In this document: positions 44,292-56,656 of the stretch, one piece after another
Layout: the number at the start of each line of letters is the position of its first letter
Position numbering within the stretch: the stretch's first letter is position 1
Assembly (NCBI GenBank): GCA_021397845.1
Contig: CM038053.1
Span: 87,357,157 to 87,421,156 of the forward strand
DNA: 64,000 nt
Direction: 5' to 3'
Source: Areca catechu
Lineage: Eukaryota > Streptophyta > Magnoliopsida > Arecales > Arecaceae
Translations under genes and position numbers: made by a program
The notes under the pieces: generated by a model
Seen by the model: the letters and a program-made list of their open reading frames with translations, nothing else
Databases searched by the model: none
What the model was told of the DNA's origin: nothing

Positions 44292-45400
44292 CCAAGTAAA
44301 TTTAATGAAGAATGTTTTGAATACCATATACCTAAATTACATGTTCCTTTTAGATATCTTATTATTCTTTTCATAGCAAGCATGTGCAGTTTTTTGGATT
44401 AGATTGAAATCTAGCACAAACATATATGCTAAACAAAATATCAGGTCTGGTTGCAGTTAAGTACAACAAGGATCCAAACATACCTCGATATAACTTTTGA
44501 TCGATGTTGTTGCCTTCTTCATCTTTATCCAATTTGCAGGTTGAGCTCATAGATTTGTCCATTTCTTTGCTTATCTCCATACTAAACTTCTTGATAATTT
44601 TTTTGATGTACTTGGCTTGGTTTATGAAGATCCCTTCCTTTGTTTGTTTTACTTGATTCCAAGGTAGTTGTTCAATTCACCCATTAGACTCATTTCAAAT
44701 TCATTCTGCATTAACTTAGCAATTTTATACAAAAAATTTTGTTTGTTGCACCAAATATAATATTATCAGCATAAATATGTACAACTAATATATCATTGCT
44801 TTTCCTTTTCATAAAAAGAGTTTTATCAACATTTCCTCTTATAAAATCATTTTCAAGCAAGAAAGTGCTAAGTCTATCATACCAGGCCCTAGGTGCTTGT
44901 TTCAAATCATATAAAGCTTTATTAAGTTTAAAAACATAATTTGAAAAAGCATGGCTTTCAAAGCCTAGTGGTTGTTCTACAAAATTTGTTCAGAAATATG
45001 ACCATTTAAAAATGCACTTTTCATATCCATTTGGAAAAGGTTAAAATTCATGTAGCAAGCAAATGCAAGAAGTAATCTAATGGCTTCTAGTCTTGCTACG
45101 AGTGCGTAGGTCTCATCAAAGTCTATACATTGTTCTCGGTTATATCCTTTGGCTACTAGTCTAGCTTTGTTTCAACTACATTTCCTTGTTCATCTAATTT
45201 ATTTCTACAGACCCATTTGGTTCCTATGACAGGATGGTCTGATGGTCTTTCAACTAAAGTCTATACACTATTTTTTTTAGATTGATTTAGTTCTTCATGC
45301 ATGGCCATCATCAATTTTGGATCAGATTCAGCCTCTTCTAAGCTATAAGGTTCTATTTGTAACACAAAGGCTAGGTAATCATGTGCATCTTTATGTGATG
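44292..45400 (-). pseudogene. pol: Element E reverse transcriptase (5' part)
   Basis: Copia RT blocks: QAPRAWYDRLSTFLLENDF, then YADNIIFGAT where the family has Y-x-Asp-Asp, so the second catalytic Asp is Asn. Further on come the LYRGMFGSLLYLTATRPDI and RIIRYLKGT blocks. Several frameshifts. The frame is cut by K after LNLLGY and resumes at 37,533. Confidence 0.88.
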
Positions 45401-46450
45401 ACCTAGTCCAATACCTTGTGAAGGATCATGAATAATCAAATCTTTAGGATGAGAAGTTACATACCTCTATTCCCTTGGTAGATCAGCATGATCCTTAATT
45501 ACCATTTCTTCTCCTTCTTAAGTTGGTCTTTCTTGTATGCTCATGTCTTCCATTTCATTTTGAAGTATACCTGCATCATCGTCTATATACTCTTTTTCTT
45601 AAAGGTGAGGGGTTAGTTTCATCAAAAATTACATGCATTGATTCTTCCATAGTTTGAGTTCTTTTGTTAAATACTCTATATACTTTGCTATGTAATGAAT
45701 AACATAGGAAAACTGCTTCATCAGATTTAGTATCAAATTTTTCTAGATTATCCCTACCATTACTAAGAACAAAGCATTTACAACCAAATACATGAAACTA
45801 ATTAATGTTGGGTTTCTTTCATTCCAAAGCTCATAGGAGGTTTTCTTTAACATTGGACGAATCAAAACATGGTTCAAAATATAACAAACAATATTCATGG
45901 CTTCTGCCCAAAAGTATCTTGGAAGATTGCTTCACAAAACATTGTTCGGGCCATCTCTTTCAAAGTTCTATTTTTTCTCTCTACAACACCATTTTGTTGT
46001 GGTGTTCTAAGAGCGGAGAAGTTGTGATCAATGCCATTTTCTGTGAAATAATCATCAAAAAATTGATTTTCAAAATTATGCTGTGATCACTCCTAATTGA
46101 GACTATTGAAAGAATTTTTTGATTTGAAAATTTTTTATAAAATTTTGAAAGACTTTAAAAGTTTTATCTTTATGAGTGATAAGAAAACCCAAGTAAATCT
46201 AGAGAAATCATCTACTATCACAAGAGCATATTTCATACCACCTAGGCTTGTGGTCCTAATTGGTCCAAATAAGTCCATGTGAAGTAGCTTTAGGGGTCTA
46301 GTAGTTGAAATCATATTTTTAGATTTAAAACTCTCCTTAGTTTGTTTACCTATGTGGCATGCATCGCAAACATGATTAAGATCTACTTTAAACTTAGGCA
46401 TGCCTCTAACTAGATTCTTGGAAATTAACTTGGCAATAGTATGCATACTA
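45401..46450 (-). pseudogene. Element E integrase with pre-integrase zinc domain
   Basis: The pre-integrase zinc motif (LNHVCDACHIGKQTK) is at ~46,330-46,380. The integrase core begins LLHMDLFGPI (first Asp) with VIVDDFSRFTWV (~46,150-46,300). Downstream copia blocks, including the C-terminal region with CPLLCPE-like signals, are visible only in broken frames. Frameshifts are frequent. Confidence 0.85.
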
Positions 46451-47400
46451 GCATGACCTAATCATCTATGCCAAAGTAAACAAGACTACTTAGTCTAAGC
46501 ATTTATTGCAACAAAACTGGAACTACTAAACATAGCTAGATCATTAAGATCTACTACATAAATATTTCCAAGTCTATGTCCAGTGAATTTATTGCTAGAA
46601 TTAAGAGAGTTTGTTATAATATACATAGATGATTCGAAAACAACCTTAAAGCCTTTATCATAAATAACTAATGCTTAACAAATTATGCTTCAATTTGTCT
46701 ACTAGCAATACATTTTCAATAAAAGTACAGGGGGTTATTTTGATCTTACCGATTTGGATTATTTTTTCGTTGCCATTATCTCCAAAAGTAACCAGACCTC
46801 ATTCTTTCATCTCTAGGGTGATGAGTTGATCTTTGTCACCTGTCATATATCTTGAGCAGCCGCTATCTAGATACCATCTTTTCTTTAATTTCTGAGCTCA
46901 AGATATTTTTGCAAAATAATCAAGGAATTCTTTTAGGTACCCAAGCTATCTTAGGTACTTGCAAGTTAGTAGAGGTGGTTCCTTTGGGAACCCAAATCTT
47001 TTTTATTCTATTTTTAGAAGTGTATTTTTCATTAATGAGTTACATTGAAAGAATTTTGTCCAATCTCATGACATACATGACAAACAATTCTAGCATTTTG
47101 AAAGATGTATGATTTGGAGTTCTAGATGTTGATGCAGATGTAAATCTTTTTCTTATAAAAGATTTTCTATTTAAATTCTTAGGTACATACATTGTAGCTT
47201 TAAAAATGTATGTAGAAGGATAGATACAAAAGCTTCTTGAGATATTGATTTTGGAACATAAGCTTTTGAAGTTATGAATTTAGTAGCTGAAATTCCATTT
47301 GAACTAGAAGAATTGAAACCAAAACCAGCTTTATTTCTAGAAATTATTTATTTCTTTAAAATTAACTCAAGCTTTTTTAAAGATAAAGTAAGTTTTTAAC
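46451..47400 (-). pseudogene. Element E aspartic protease and gag-pol junction
   Basis: The copia protease motif LDSGCSRYMTGD is clear, with Asp-Ser-Gly at 46,858-46,866. Upstream and downstream frames are broken. The stretch 47,000-47,400 shows only scattered similarity to the gag-protease linker. Confidence 0.75.
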
Positions 47401-48801
47401 TAGTGGCTTGAGTTTTTCAACCTCCTTTTTCAAATCATTATTTTTAATAGTCAAAGCTTTGTTTTTCTCAATACATGCATTTTTTTAGTTTCCAAAGCTT
47501 TGTTCTTTTCAAAAAAGGCATGTAAATCTCTTTGCAATAAATTATTCTTTTCTAAAATTTCTTCCTTCTCTTTTTATAAAGAATCATTTATTTCTTTAGA
47601 GCTCGTATCTTTACTCCAGTCTTTTTATATTCAGATAATTTATCATGAAAAGTAGAATTCAATTCTTCGAATGTAAATTCTATTTGAGGATCGGGGATGT
47701 TACCTCATCTTTGAGACAAATTAGGCATAGATTTGCACTCTTTGTGGTCTCTTCTTCTTCGATTGAAGTCGACTCCTCGTTGTCGCTCAATGTAGCAACC
47801 ATTGCTTTCTTCTTCTTTTTCTTAAACATCTTTTTTAGTAGAGGACAATTTGGATGGATATGCTCGGGCTTCTTGCATTCATAGCACGTGGGCATCTGTT
47901 CTTTTTCTTTTTTTCTTTCTTTGTCCTTCTCCTTAGAGTGCTCACCTTGTTTATGGAGTTTTTTTATAGTATCTTTCTTTTTTTTCCATAAACCTTCTAA
48001 ATCTCCTCATGACCATAGCAATATCTTCATCTTCCAAATCATCTTTGGAGGAGGAGCATTCATCTTCTGATTCCTCATCTTTCTTTGAATCCAATGCAGC
48101 TTTGAAGGCTATTATCTTCTTTTTCTTCTGATCATCATCAGTTCTATGCTGCATGGCAAGTTCATGTGTGATGAGTGAACACATCAATTCATCTAGAGGA
48201 AGTGTTTGTTTAGATCTTTCGCTTCCTAGATGGCAGTCACTTTGGGGTCCGACTTATCCAAAAGTGATATGAAAATCTTCTATACTAGATAGCATTTGAA
48301 TAGACCCTACCAAGACTTTTCAAACCATTAATAATATCGATAAAGCGAGAAAGCATGGTAGAGATAGATTATTTTGTTCCATTTTAAACAACTCATAGTT
48401 GTGTACCAGAAGATTAATTTTGGAGGTCTTCACTTAGGAAGTTCCTTCATAGGTCACTTCGAGTTTATCCCAAATTTCCTTTCCTAAAGAGCAAGTGAAA
48501 ATTCGATTGAACTCATTAGCATCCAAAGCACAGTATAATAAATTCATGGCTGTGGCATTCAATTCCCCCATCTTCATGTTGTGTTCATCCCAGTCCTCTT
48601 CAGGCTTTGGGACATCCATGCCATTAATTTTGATCATGGGTATATATGGCCTTTTAGAATGACCTTCCACTATTGAAAATTGATAACTTGAATGTATATT
48701 TTCATTCTAGCTTTCCAGTAAGAATAATTTGTGCCAAAAAAAAGTGGAAGTCTATTAGTAGATTTGCCTTCGACCAAAGATGTACTCGTGGGATGAGCCA
48801 T
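47401..48801 (-). pseudogene. gag: Element E gag
   Basis: Start at 48,801 (MAHPTSTSL-type N-terminus, usual for this copia group). The UBN2/gag region is in the frame 48,434-48,670. A Lys/Asp/Glu-rich linker (47,951-48,187) and a CX2CX4HX4C-type knuckle (PTCYECKKPEHIHPNCP, within 47,840-47,895) follow. A coiled-coil-like Lys/Glu-rich C-terminal part is broken by frameshifts. Confidence 0.82.
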
Positions 48802-48833
48802 CAATCTTTACTTTAAAAGTATTCAGAGACACT

Positions 48834-48845
48834 GCTCTGATACCA
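48834..48845 (-). other. Element E primer-binding site (tRNA-iMet)
   Basis: Reverse complement of TGGTATCAGAGC, two bases from the 5' LTR end at 48,848. Confidence 0.88.
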
Positions 48846-48847
48846 GT

Positions 48848-50486
48848 TGTTGTCCAGGTGGCTTTCTCAAGAGGAGGATAAATTGAGAATTTTAAAAAAA
48901 TAAAGTAAGTATGTGCTCTTTAAATACTTCTTTGGAGTGTTAAGTGCTGTGGTTCAAATAATAAAAGTTGAAGCAAAAGTAGTTAGAGAAAGCACAATGC
49001 AAACAAAAAAAAATTCTAGTGGTTCAGAGCATCCCGCTCCTACGTCCACTACCTAAGATTACCACTTGAATTTCTATTATATCCCCCATTGGAATACAGT
49101 CAGATTATTTTAACAAGCTCACAATCCAAATCTAACTCCCTTTGGTTTTTAAACCGGGCTCACCAAAGAAACCCAACACTTATTTTTACCAGGATCACCA
49201 AGAACCTAACACTTGGCTTTACATAGGCTAACCAAGAACCTATTTGGTTTTTAAACTGGGCTTACCAATAACCCAACAATTTAGAAAAAGAATTATAAAG
49301 AGAAAGCAAGGAAATGACAAACAGATGTTGTCGGATGGTTGCCGATGTAGCTCAAGAGAAGCCTTATTGATTTCACTTCAATGCACTTGAATGGCTTCTT
49401 TAACTTCTTCAATAATTTCTTCAAGCTTTTAATGAGAGTTAGTGAAGACTTGAAGACTATCTTGAATACTCTTTAGTGCTCTCTTGCTCTTAAGGTTCTT
49501 TGATATTCAAAATAAGCATTCTCCTTTCAAAAGTTGTCCCAATTCATCATTTATAGTGTCGTGTACTCTACTCAGGTAGTTTTAGTCATTGTAGAACTTC
49601 GGGAAGTGACACATGACTGTTGGAGCACTTTTTGGAATCAAATTCCAAGTTTTAAAACTAGACATTATAAGCCTAAAATCGACCTTCGAGTCAGCTCGGA
49701 TCCACTCGAGTCGGCTCGGATCCATAGAGTAGTTCTGATCGAGTCTCCTAGCTTCATTCGGGTTAGCTTGGTTTCTTAGTAGCTTGATTCCTTACTCTAG
49801 AAGTGTCGGCTCGCCTTACTTCAAGTCGGCTTAGATTCATAGGCATTCAAAACTATACTGGAAGAGTCGACTCGGATTCATTAGAGTCGGCTTGGTTGGC
49901 TGTTTACTCAAAACTCTTCTTTTTGGACTCTGGAGGAGTTGGCTCGAATCTATGAAGAGTCGGCTCGGATATGTGACAGAATAATGTAGTCGGCTTGGAC
50001 TTTCTTCGGGTCGGCTCGATTGTCTGATTCAGAAAATCATGTTCTGGATGAGTCGGCTTGAGTCCCTTAGAGTTGACTCAGATATCTGCATGCTAGATCC
50101 TTCACGCTTGATATGTGCCAGAGTCGGCTCCTTTGATTCGAGTCGGCTCGAATGAGTTCTTCATTGAAATCTCAATTCTTCTCCAGAATTCATCCAGAAA
50201 CACTTTAAACATCAAGATGCTTTCAAACTTTTCTAACAACATTCTTTAAGAAATTTTAAGCTTGAAACACATTTAGAAGTAACCCATTTTCATGATTTTT
50301 TTTAAACTTTTCTTTGGATTCTTTTTTACATGATATATTTTAACACAACTTATATCAGAAAATAAGATTTTAGGAGTTGGATTTTGACCATATGAATTAT
50401 CCTACAAAAAAAAATACTTGAAGAGTTGTTAGCAAAACAAATTTGCTCTAATTTTGTTTTCATCAAAATCACTCAAGAGGTCAATA
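48848..50486 (-). repeat. Element E 5' LTR
   Basis: 1,639 bp; matches 32,283-33,949 with small indels and many substitutions. The GAGTCGGCTCG array is at about 49,685-50,160. LTR divergence is visibly larger than in G1 or G2, so E is older. Confidence 0.88.
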
Positions 50487-50592
50487 GACTCAAAATTAAA
50501 TTCCATTACAGGACTCAACAAAAATTGACCAACACATGACTTAGAGAACAAAGTAAAGCTTGAAGTCTATGTCTGATCTGATATCCTCATCA
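50487..50592 (-). mobile_element. Element N 3' LTR, second part
   Basis: Contains acaggactcaacaaaaattg-type gagtcc motifs and ends ...ATCCTCATCA (minus strand start TGATGAGGATATC). Confidence 0.65.
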
Positions 50593-51000
50593 ATTCTCCC
50601 GAGGTGTTAGAAACTTGACCCTTTCAAGTAAGAAGGTCATTCTAGCTCAGGTACTGCTTTGACGGGTCTAGGTTGAGGCGTTGTGGATCCTCTCAAGTGA
50701 TCCATGAATCCTCAGATCTCGGTCGACCTTGCCAATGAACCAAGTGATATGGAAGCCTTTGTTCCGGGTACTAGTGCCTTGGTCGTCCAAGATACACTTA
50801 ATCTTTCCTCTCACGGGCTAAATTGATGGTGGACACTCGGGGTTGGGTTCGTTCTCAAAGAAATGGTCAGGCTCAAAACTCCCTGGGTATCATTGCTGGC
50901 TCCCTATACTCAACTAACACTGAGATACTGAAGGTTGAGCTTAATGCCTAATTAGGTAACTTAGGCACAAGGTCCAACTTTCTTTATCACTTTGATGGAT
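50593..51000 (-). pseudogene. Element N pol C-terminus (integrase end and chromodomain), truncated by G3
   Basis: Follows a purine tract (minus strand cctcgggagaat). A hairpin with a compensated base pair (50,613-50,629) lies 20 nt from the LTR. The rest aligns by eye with the chromodomain and integrase C-terminus of G2 (cattgctggctccctatact, the LTR-proximal ggtggacactcggggtt), with frameshifts. The element is cut at 51,001; its remainder is outside the window. Confidence 0.75.
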
Positions 51001-52133
51001 TGGTGCGAGCACTAGGATCCGACAATGATTGCTGGGCCCAATCTGGTTTAATGGTAAGGATATCTGAGTCCTGTAGTCCTTAATAATGTGCCACTTGAGT
51101 CTTGTAATACAAGTGAACCAATTGAGTCCTGTAATAAAGTGGACATGTGAGTCAATGTAAGTCAAGTCGAGTTTAGTTCCATGTCAAGAGTCCTGTAATT
51201 TTGATTTCATCCAAGAGGAGAGTCACCAGGCCCCTCCACCATAGCAAGAGATCAAGTACCCAGGCCCCTACTCTGGCCCCCAACCTTGATGCCCAATAGG
51301 TGGGCCTTCATGCCCCAAGCCCAGTGTAGGTGCCCATCCAGATGGCGCCCTCCTTCAGTCCAGCTCCCTGCCAGGTCCAGACCAGTTGGCACCCTCCTTC
51401 AAGCCCAAGATGCCCTGGCCCATCGAGAGAAGGCACTCATCCCAGGCTTTGCTACCACCTCTAGGGTTTCATGATTGGTGCCCCAGTCCAAGTGCTCTCA
51501 AGTTGGCGCCCCAGCATAAGAAGAAGGCCTGCAACTGACCTAGCCCACCAAAGTTACTTGGCCCCCAAAAAATGTAATTTTAATTTGTTTTGGAGTCCAG
51601 GGACTTGGGTAACTCTAAAATACCCACCCCTAACCTCTTGTATGAATATCTTTTTTCATGAATATAAACCTTGATTGATTTCTTTCAATTGTTCCTCCTT
51701 CTTGGAGTGGGTGTGAGACCCGTGTGTGTGCAAACCCTAGACACCCTGCTACTCTCTCTCCTCCCTCAAACCCTATCCATCCTAGCCTCCATCTCCAATC
51801 CCTAATCCGCCAATCCCAAGAACCCTCTAGGATGCCACCTGTCTTCCACCTTCCATCCAACCCGCCACCATCCAAGTGCTCCAAGCCTTGGCCGCCCTTC
51901 CATCATCCTTCTAGGTAATCCTTGGCATCCAAGCCACCAAGCACCCATCCCAGGCACCCTTCTCTACTACCAGGCTGCCCCTCATCCAAGCCCGACATCC
52001 TCTTCCTCAAGCAGGCCACCAACTTCAGCAATAGCCATCTTGCTTTCTCTTCAATCTACTTCCTATTCTTATTTTTCATGACATCCTTGCATCTAACTTG
52101 TGACGTGTGCAAGATCCTTCTGGCGACCACCTC
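51001..52133 (+). repeat. G3 5' LTR, first part
   Basis: About 1,533 bp in total with 58,226-58,625. It has repeated gagtcctgtaat-type motifs near the start and a CT-rich transcribed region. Short Pro/Ser-rich frames are not genes. Confidence 0.82.
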
Positions 52134-53686
52134 TGATGCAGGATGACTCTAAGATTACTAAAAATAGTAGAAAATAGTAAACTAATTTTTTATATTTTTT
52201 TTATTATTTAATTTGCAAGCTTGATTTCCAAAATAAGTAAGAACTATCATAAGGAATAGCAATGCAAAGAATCATCGTATCGCGGGCAAACACATGCAAA
52301 ATAATAAATTCCAGGACTCGAGAATTGAGAAACTCCCGGATTAGGATAGTTTATCTTCATCAAATCAGAAATTAAAAGAAGGGAAGGATGTTACCAATCA
52401 GTGATTTGGAGGACTTCCGATGAAGAGATCACACAGCACTCTGATTGGAGTCTAGATGATGAAGTTCGGTTCCCTTGATTAGATGGCTGATTTGGATGGT
52501 TCAGGATGCAAGAAAAGCCTCCTCTCGGGAGGTGAAACACCTCGGGGATCCTGCAAAATGTCAAGGGTCAATCAAAATAGCAAGTAAGAAAAAAGAAAGG
52601 AAACTAGGTTTAGAAGGAATCAGGTTAAGGATTAGAAGCGGGGTGACTTGAAACTTGATGAAGATCTCCTTGGTTGGTGGCCTAGGGCACTCCTTCTTGG
52701 ATGTGTGAAGGCTTGGATGGTAGTGAGTTGGGGCATGGAGGGATGCTAGCCCAACAAGGAAACACAAACACAAACCACAGAACCAAAAAAATAAAGTAAC
52801 ACATGCTCGCAAGATCAAATAAATTTCACCAGGGTTTTGATATCATGAATAAAAGTTGCTTACAAGAGAGGGAGGGGTAGGGTATTTATAGAGTTTCCAT
52901 GCCCTCACTAACCATGATTAGACTTGGGTTACAAGTCCTCTTTCAAATTAGAATACAAGTCCTTTCCTAGCTAGGTTAGAATTACGAAGTTTAAAAGGAT
53001 TAGAAATCGCAACTAGGTTAGGAATAAACTTGGTCTTGTCCTTCTTCTCTTCAACTTAGACTTGGTCAAACCTGTTTGGACATGGTCAACACTTCAAGGA
53101 TGCCTAGGAGGTGTGTTGGGCTTCTAGGGGCAGCAAGGGGCCATCCCAAAGGAGCTTCAGTGCATGGGTTTGGGCCTCTGAAAGCTGGGATTTCCTGGTA
53201 GCAGGAATATTCCATGGAATCTTGCTTCTTTAGGGATTGGGCTTGGCACCTGGGCTTGATTTCCTTAAGCTAGGATGTAGGTGGACCTCTGGAATCATGG
53301 ATGCCTTGGTTTAGGAATATGCTCTTGCATATGAAGGGAATCTGGGCATTGGAAGGAATCAGGGTTTCTGGAAGCATCTTGGATCCTTGGTTATCACATA
53401 AAATCCAATGGACTGATGTAGTGGCCTCTGACTCCTGGATATGTCTTGGTGAAACTCCAAAATAGGGTGACCTCCTCTCTTTTAAAAAAATGGACTCATA
53501 TTGGACTCATAATTGATGTATAGGACTCAAAATACTGACTACATTGAGGGTTGGGACAAATCAACTAACGTCAACTTATTACAGGACTCGATCTTAATTT
53601 GTTACAAAATTCTCAAAACTTTGACATATGACTAATTAAACCATATGGGATCCAAGGATCTGTGTCTGATCCTTGTTTCCTCACCA
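52134..53686 (-). repeat. L 3' LTR
   Basis: 1,553 bp. TATA-like box TATAAATA (minus strand) at 52,883-52,890. The purine tract cctggagaat and hairpin (53,707-53,723) lie next to it. Confidence 0.9.
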
Positions 53687-53739
53687 ATTCTCCAGGGTTA
53701 GGAAGAACTCGACCCCATCGAGTATGGGTCAATTTGGCT

Positions 53740-54150
53740 CAAGGAGGGTCTGGGTTGAGGCACTGTAGATCTGCACTAGCGTTCCACAAGTCCTCAGATT
53801 CTGGCTAACCTTGCCACCAAACCAAATACCGCTGACAGTCTCTATCCGGGTTTCGATAGCTTGATCATCCAGAGCTCTTTCAATCTTTACCTCACCATAA
53901 GGCCAAATTATATGTGGTCGCTCTGGGGTGGGTTCTCTCTTAAAGAATGGGAGTGGCTAAAGGGCTCGCTGGGTATCACTGCTGGCTCCCTAGACTTTAT
54001 AAAGTCTGAGATGATGAAAGTGGAGCTAATACCTAAATTAGGTGATATCTCAGGCACATAGGCATTGGGTCTACTACTATCATTATTTCCGATGGGCCAG
54101 CTTTGCAAGCAAAAATTCTCTGACAGTCACATATTCCTCTGCATAAAAAT
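53740..54150 (-). pseudogene. L integrase C-terminus and chromodomain remnant
   Basis: The frame 53,908-54,108 contains PNLGISSTFIISDFIKSREPAVIPSEPF, the conserved block just before the chromodomain in G1 and G2. A broken chromodomain (LDDQ, then a degraded LVRW region) follows toward 53,740. The retained block also carries the hairpin and purine tract, which may explain why it was kept. Confidence 0.8.
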
Positions 54151-54479
54151 CTTTATCTTTCTTTTAGGAATTAGCTAAATTATTATTTAGTTCATTAATT
54201 AGGTTCAGCTTTCGACTAATTTCTATATGCATATGCTGTGCAGAGGTAAGTGCAGGTGCAAACAGATGATTCAAGGTTGAGGATTTATTGGACTCAACTA
54301 ATACCTATTAGACTTGACTAAACTTTCCTATCGAAGGAAATTTTATTAGACTTTCTAGGGTCTAACCTAACACACTATAGACTTTCTATGTTTGACCCTA
54401 GCATGGAATGCACATGAAAATTTACTATGTATGCCTACTAAATGCCAAAGGGTATGCAAGAAGTAAGATGCAAACCTAA

Positions 54480-54815
54480 CTACACAATGTATGAATGTAG
54501 TATGCTTACTTCTATAAAATGCCAATGAATGGTTAAAGAAACATAAAAAAATTCATGAAAAGGTAAAAAATATGAGGTGGATTCAGGGTTGGTTTGGTAA
54601 GGTAGAAAGTATGAAAAGGGTTCAGGGTTATTTGGAAAGAGTAGGATATAAGAAGGGGTATCAGAGATTAATCCTAGACTAATGAGGTTAACCTTATGGG
54701 GTTGATGTAGTCCTACAGGATTTTCATGATGGAAGAATGGGTCACTGATCTCAGGGAAGAGTTCTTCAATGGAAACTATAGGATTGGATTCTTCATGAGG
54801 GTACTGATAAGCCAA
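54480..54815 (-). CDS. Unknown conserved frame of the K/L family
   Basis: 111 codons. Aligns with the K frame at 41,363-41,773 over ~100 residues: shared blocks include FPEI-PFFH, HKVN-IS, NPEPF and NPESTSYFLPFHEFFY-SLTIH-HFI-VSI. Not recognised from the autonomous chromoviruses here. It lies just downstream of the gag-like frame and may be its C-terminal part after a frameshift or stop. Whether it is translated is unknown. Confidence 0.5.
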   Translation of the reverse strand: MAYQYPHEESNPIVSIEELFPEISDPFFHHENPVGLHQPHKVNLISLGLISDTPSYILLFPNNPEPFSYFLPYQTNPESTSYFLPFHEFFYVSLTIHWHFIEVSILHSYIV

Positions 54816-54947
54816 ATCCTTAATAAAGTCATCTAGATCAAGAAATTTAGGACTAGGCTCTATAATGGGTCCTTTTGTATAGTTTTCTCAGGTGGTGCTC
54901 TAGTAATAGGATCTGGGTTCCCTTCCTCTAATTACTTCCATTATTGC

Positions 54948-55514
54948 CTATGTGTGATTTGGGCCATCTAACTCTGGGTCGACTACTATGTGGGTATGGT
55001 CAGGGTTAACTGATTCTAGGGTGGCTTCTACCTGGGTGTCTATTGATTCAACTAACTCTAAGTCTTCTATAAGGAACTTCTCTTCTTCCTTCTCATACTC
55101 CACCACTAAGCTTGGGTCAGCCTCATATATCTCCTCTTCAAGGTCATTTGGGTGAACCAATGAGGTGGTAAGAGGGGGTAGATTGAGGAAAAACTGACTA
55201 ATGACTAGGGTGACAAGGGTGGCTAAGGTGCTCCTGACTAACACTTGGTTCATATCTAAGGGTACTAATCCTATTGAGCTCAGGCTGACTAAGGGTATGG
55301 GTTCATAGGTTATGGGTTCAGTCTTATGGGTCTTGCCTAGGGTTCCTAACTGATCTCCTACTTGGTCAAAACTATGGATTGCATGATTACATGATTGGAT
55401 CAGTTGGTCAAGCTTATCGTTCAATTGGGTAGTGGATTGGTTAATCTGGGTGGTTAATTGGGCAACCATCTGTTCATTCATGGTTCTTATGAGAGCTTCA
55501 AGACTAGACTCCAT
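54948..55514 (-). CDS. gag: L gag-like protein, capsid and zinc knuckle deleted
   Basis: 188 codons from Met 55,514. The N-terminal ~60 residues are Gln/Leu-rich and coiled-coil-like (QMVAQLTTQINQ, TTQLNDKLDQLIQ), comparable with the gag N-terminus of G1. The C-terminal part has EEEIYEADPSLVVEYE, matching the acidic segment that follows the zinc knuckle in G1/G2. The capsid and nucleocapsid in between are missing, so the protein joins the two ends of gag. It might interact with helper particles through its N-terminus (inference). Confidence 0.65.
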   Translation of the reverse strand: MESSLEALIRTMNEQMVAQLTTQINQSTTQLNDKLDQLIQSCNHAIHSFDQVGDQLGTLGKTHKTEPITYEPIPLVSLSSIGLVPLDMNQVLVRSTLATLVTLVISQFFLNLPPLTTSLVHPNDLEEEIYEADPSLVVEYEKEEEKFLIEDLELVESIDTQVEATLESVNPDHTHIVVDPELDGPNHT

Positions 55515-56641
55515 GGCTAAACTAGGTGGGGTTTAGACTTCTGATATTGAGTTCCTAGTCTAGTGGTTTTGCAATCAAACAATCAATCAAAGTAGAATGG
55601 TGCAACCAAGCATGCAAAAAGAAAAAAGGTTAGTACAATCTAGGGTTTCCTAGACCTAAAGCCAAAACTGGATGTGTCAGCTCAACTTACACTTAACCCA
55701 GCAGCTAATCCTTCCAATGGCAGGTAGGGGTGGGGTGGTGGGAGGCTCCTCTTGCTTGTCACAGGGTCCTAATTATAAACCACCAGTCCACTTAGGTCGT
55801 TTGACTCTGGACCCCCAGCCTTAGACACCAGCTTTCAGTAATACCTAACGGATTAAATGCACTAGTTGGCCCATACGGTTCAGACCCGACCTATTGGGTG
55901 TCACCTAGCAACTAGAGAAAATTAAGTCTAATTAATTTTGATTAAGGCTTGGGTGGAAATGCTGGATGGTTGTTTTGGACCCAGGACAGGTTATGACCTC
56001 CTGTTCTGATGTTGTATTGATTGCTCTTAAGATTAGATTTAAAGATGATGAACATTCAATGATCCTGATGAAATCTAAAACAATCAGAAAATAAAATGAT
56101 TTTTAATTAATTTATGAAATGTCAAGTTAAGATTAAGTTTAATAGGGTTAGCAAATAAAATTTGGCTTGGGATTGGGGGATTTCGAAGTTGATTAGGTTA
56201 GGTTGAGTCAAAATGCAGAAATAGCAGAATTCAGGATATTATGGTTTCAACCGATGCAGAATTTGACATATCCTGATGCATAAAAAAATCAAAAAAAATC
56301 TGGAACAGAGGATGAATAGTGCTTATGAAGCCTACCAAATTTCATTCAGAAACAAAATCAGATGGTAATAGAAACCTAGGGTTTTTTAGACTACTATAGA
56401 AATTATTAGGATTCTATTAGGGGTTTATTATGCCAAATTTTAGAGATTTTTGTTTCCAGTAAAAATAATTAAAAATTTTTATAATTACTAGGACAAAATA
56501 GAGGATATTCATTGAAATTTCACTGAAAAATAAAATGTTTATGATGCTGAAATCAGATAAAATCTAGACACCTAATGTAGTGGACAGAATGTAGAATTAG
56601 GGTTTGTGAATGCAAAGCAAATAAAAAACTATCCTAAACCC
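55515..56641 (-). other. L untranslated leader
   Basis: 1.1 kb. The part next to gag (55,700-56,000) resembles the leaders of G1 and G3, including the gacaccagct/ggtgtcta motifs. No conserved frame. Confidence 0.65.
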
Positions 56642-56653
56642 GCTCTGATACCA
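56642..56653 (-). other. L primer-binding site (tRNA-iMet)
   Basis: Reverse complement of TGGTATCAGAGC, three bases from the 5' LTR. Confidence 0.9.
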
Positions 56654-56656
56654 AAC

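Larger units (their letters stand above)
32283..50486 (-). mobile_element. Ty1/copia Sirevirus-like element E, decayed, split by K
   Basis: Flanks GACTT (32,278-32,282) and GACTC (50,487-50,491) match in four of five bases. Without K the element is about 11.45 kb. Minus-strand order: 5' LTR, iMet primer site, gag, protease, integrase, reverse transcriptase, RNase H, an extra 3' frame, several purine tracts, 3' LTR. The integrase-before-RT order marks copia. Extra ORF, large size, multiple purine tracts and repeated LTR motifs fit Sireviruses. Many stops and frameshifts throughout. Confidence 0.88.
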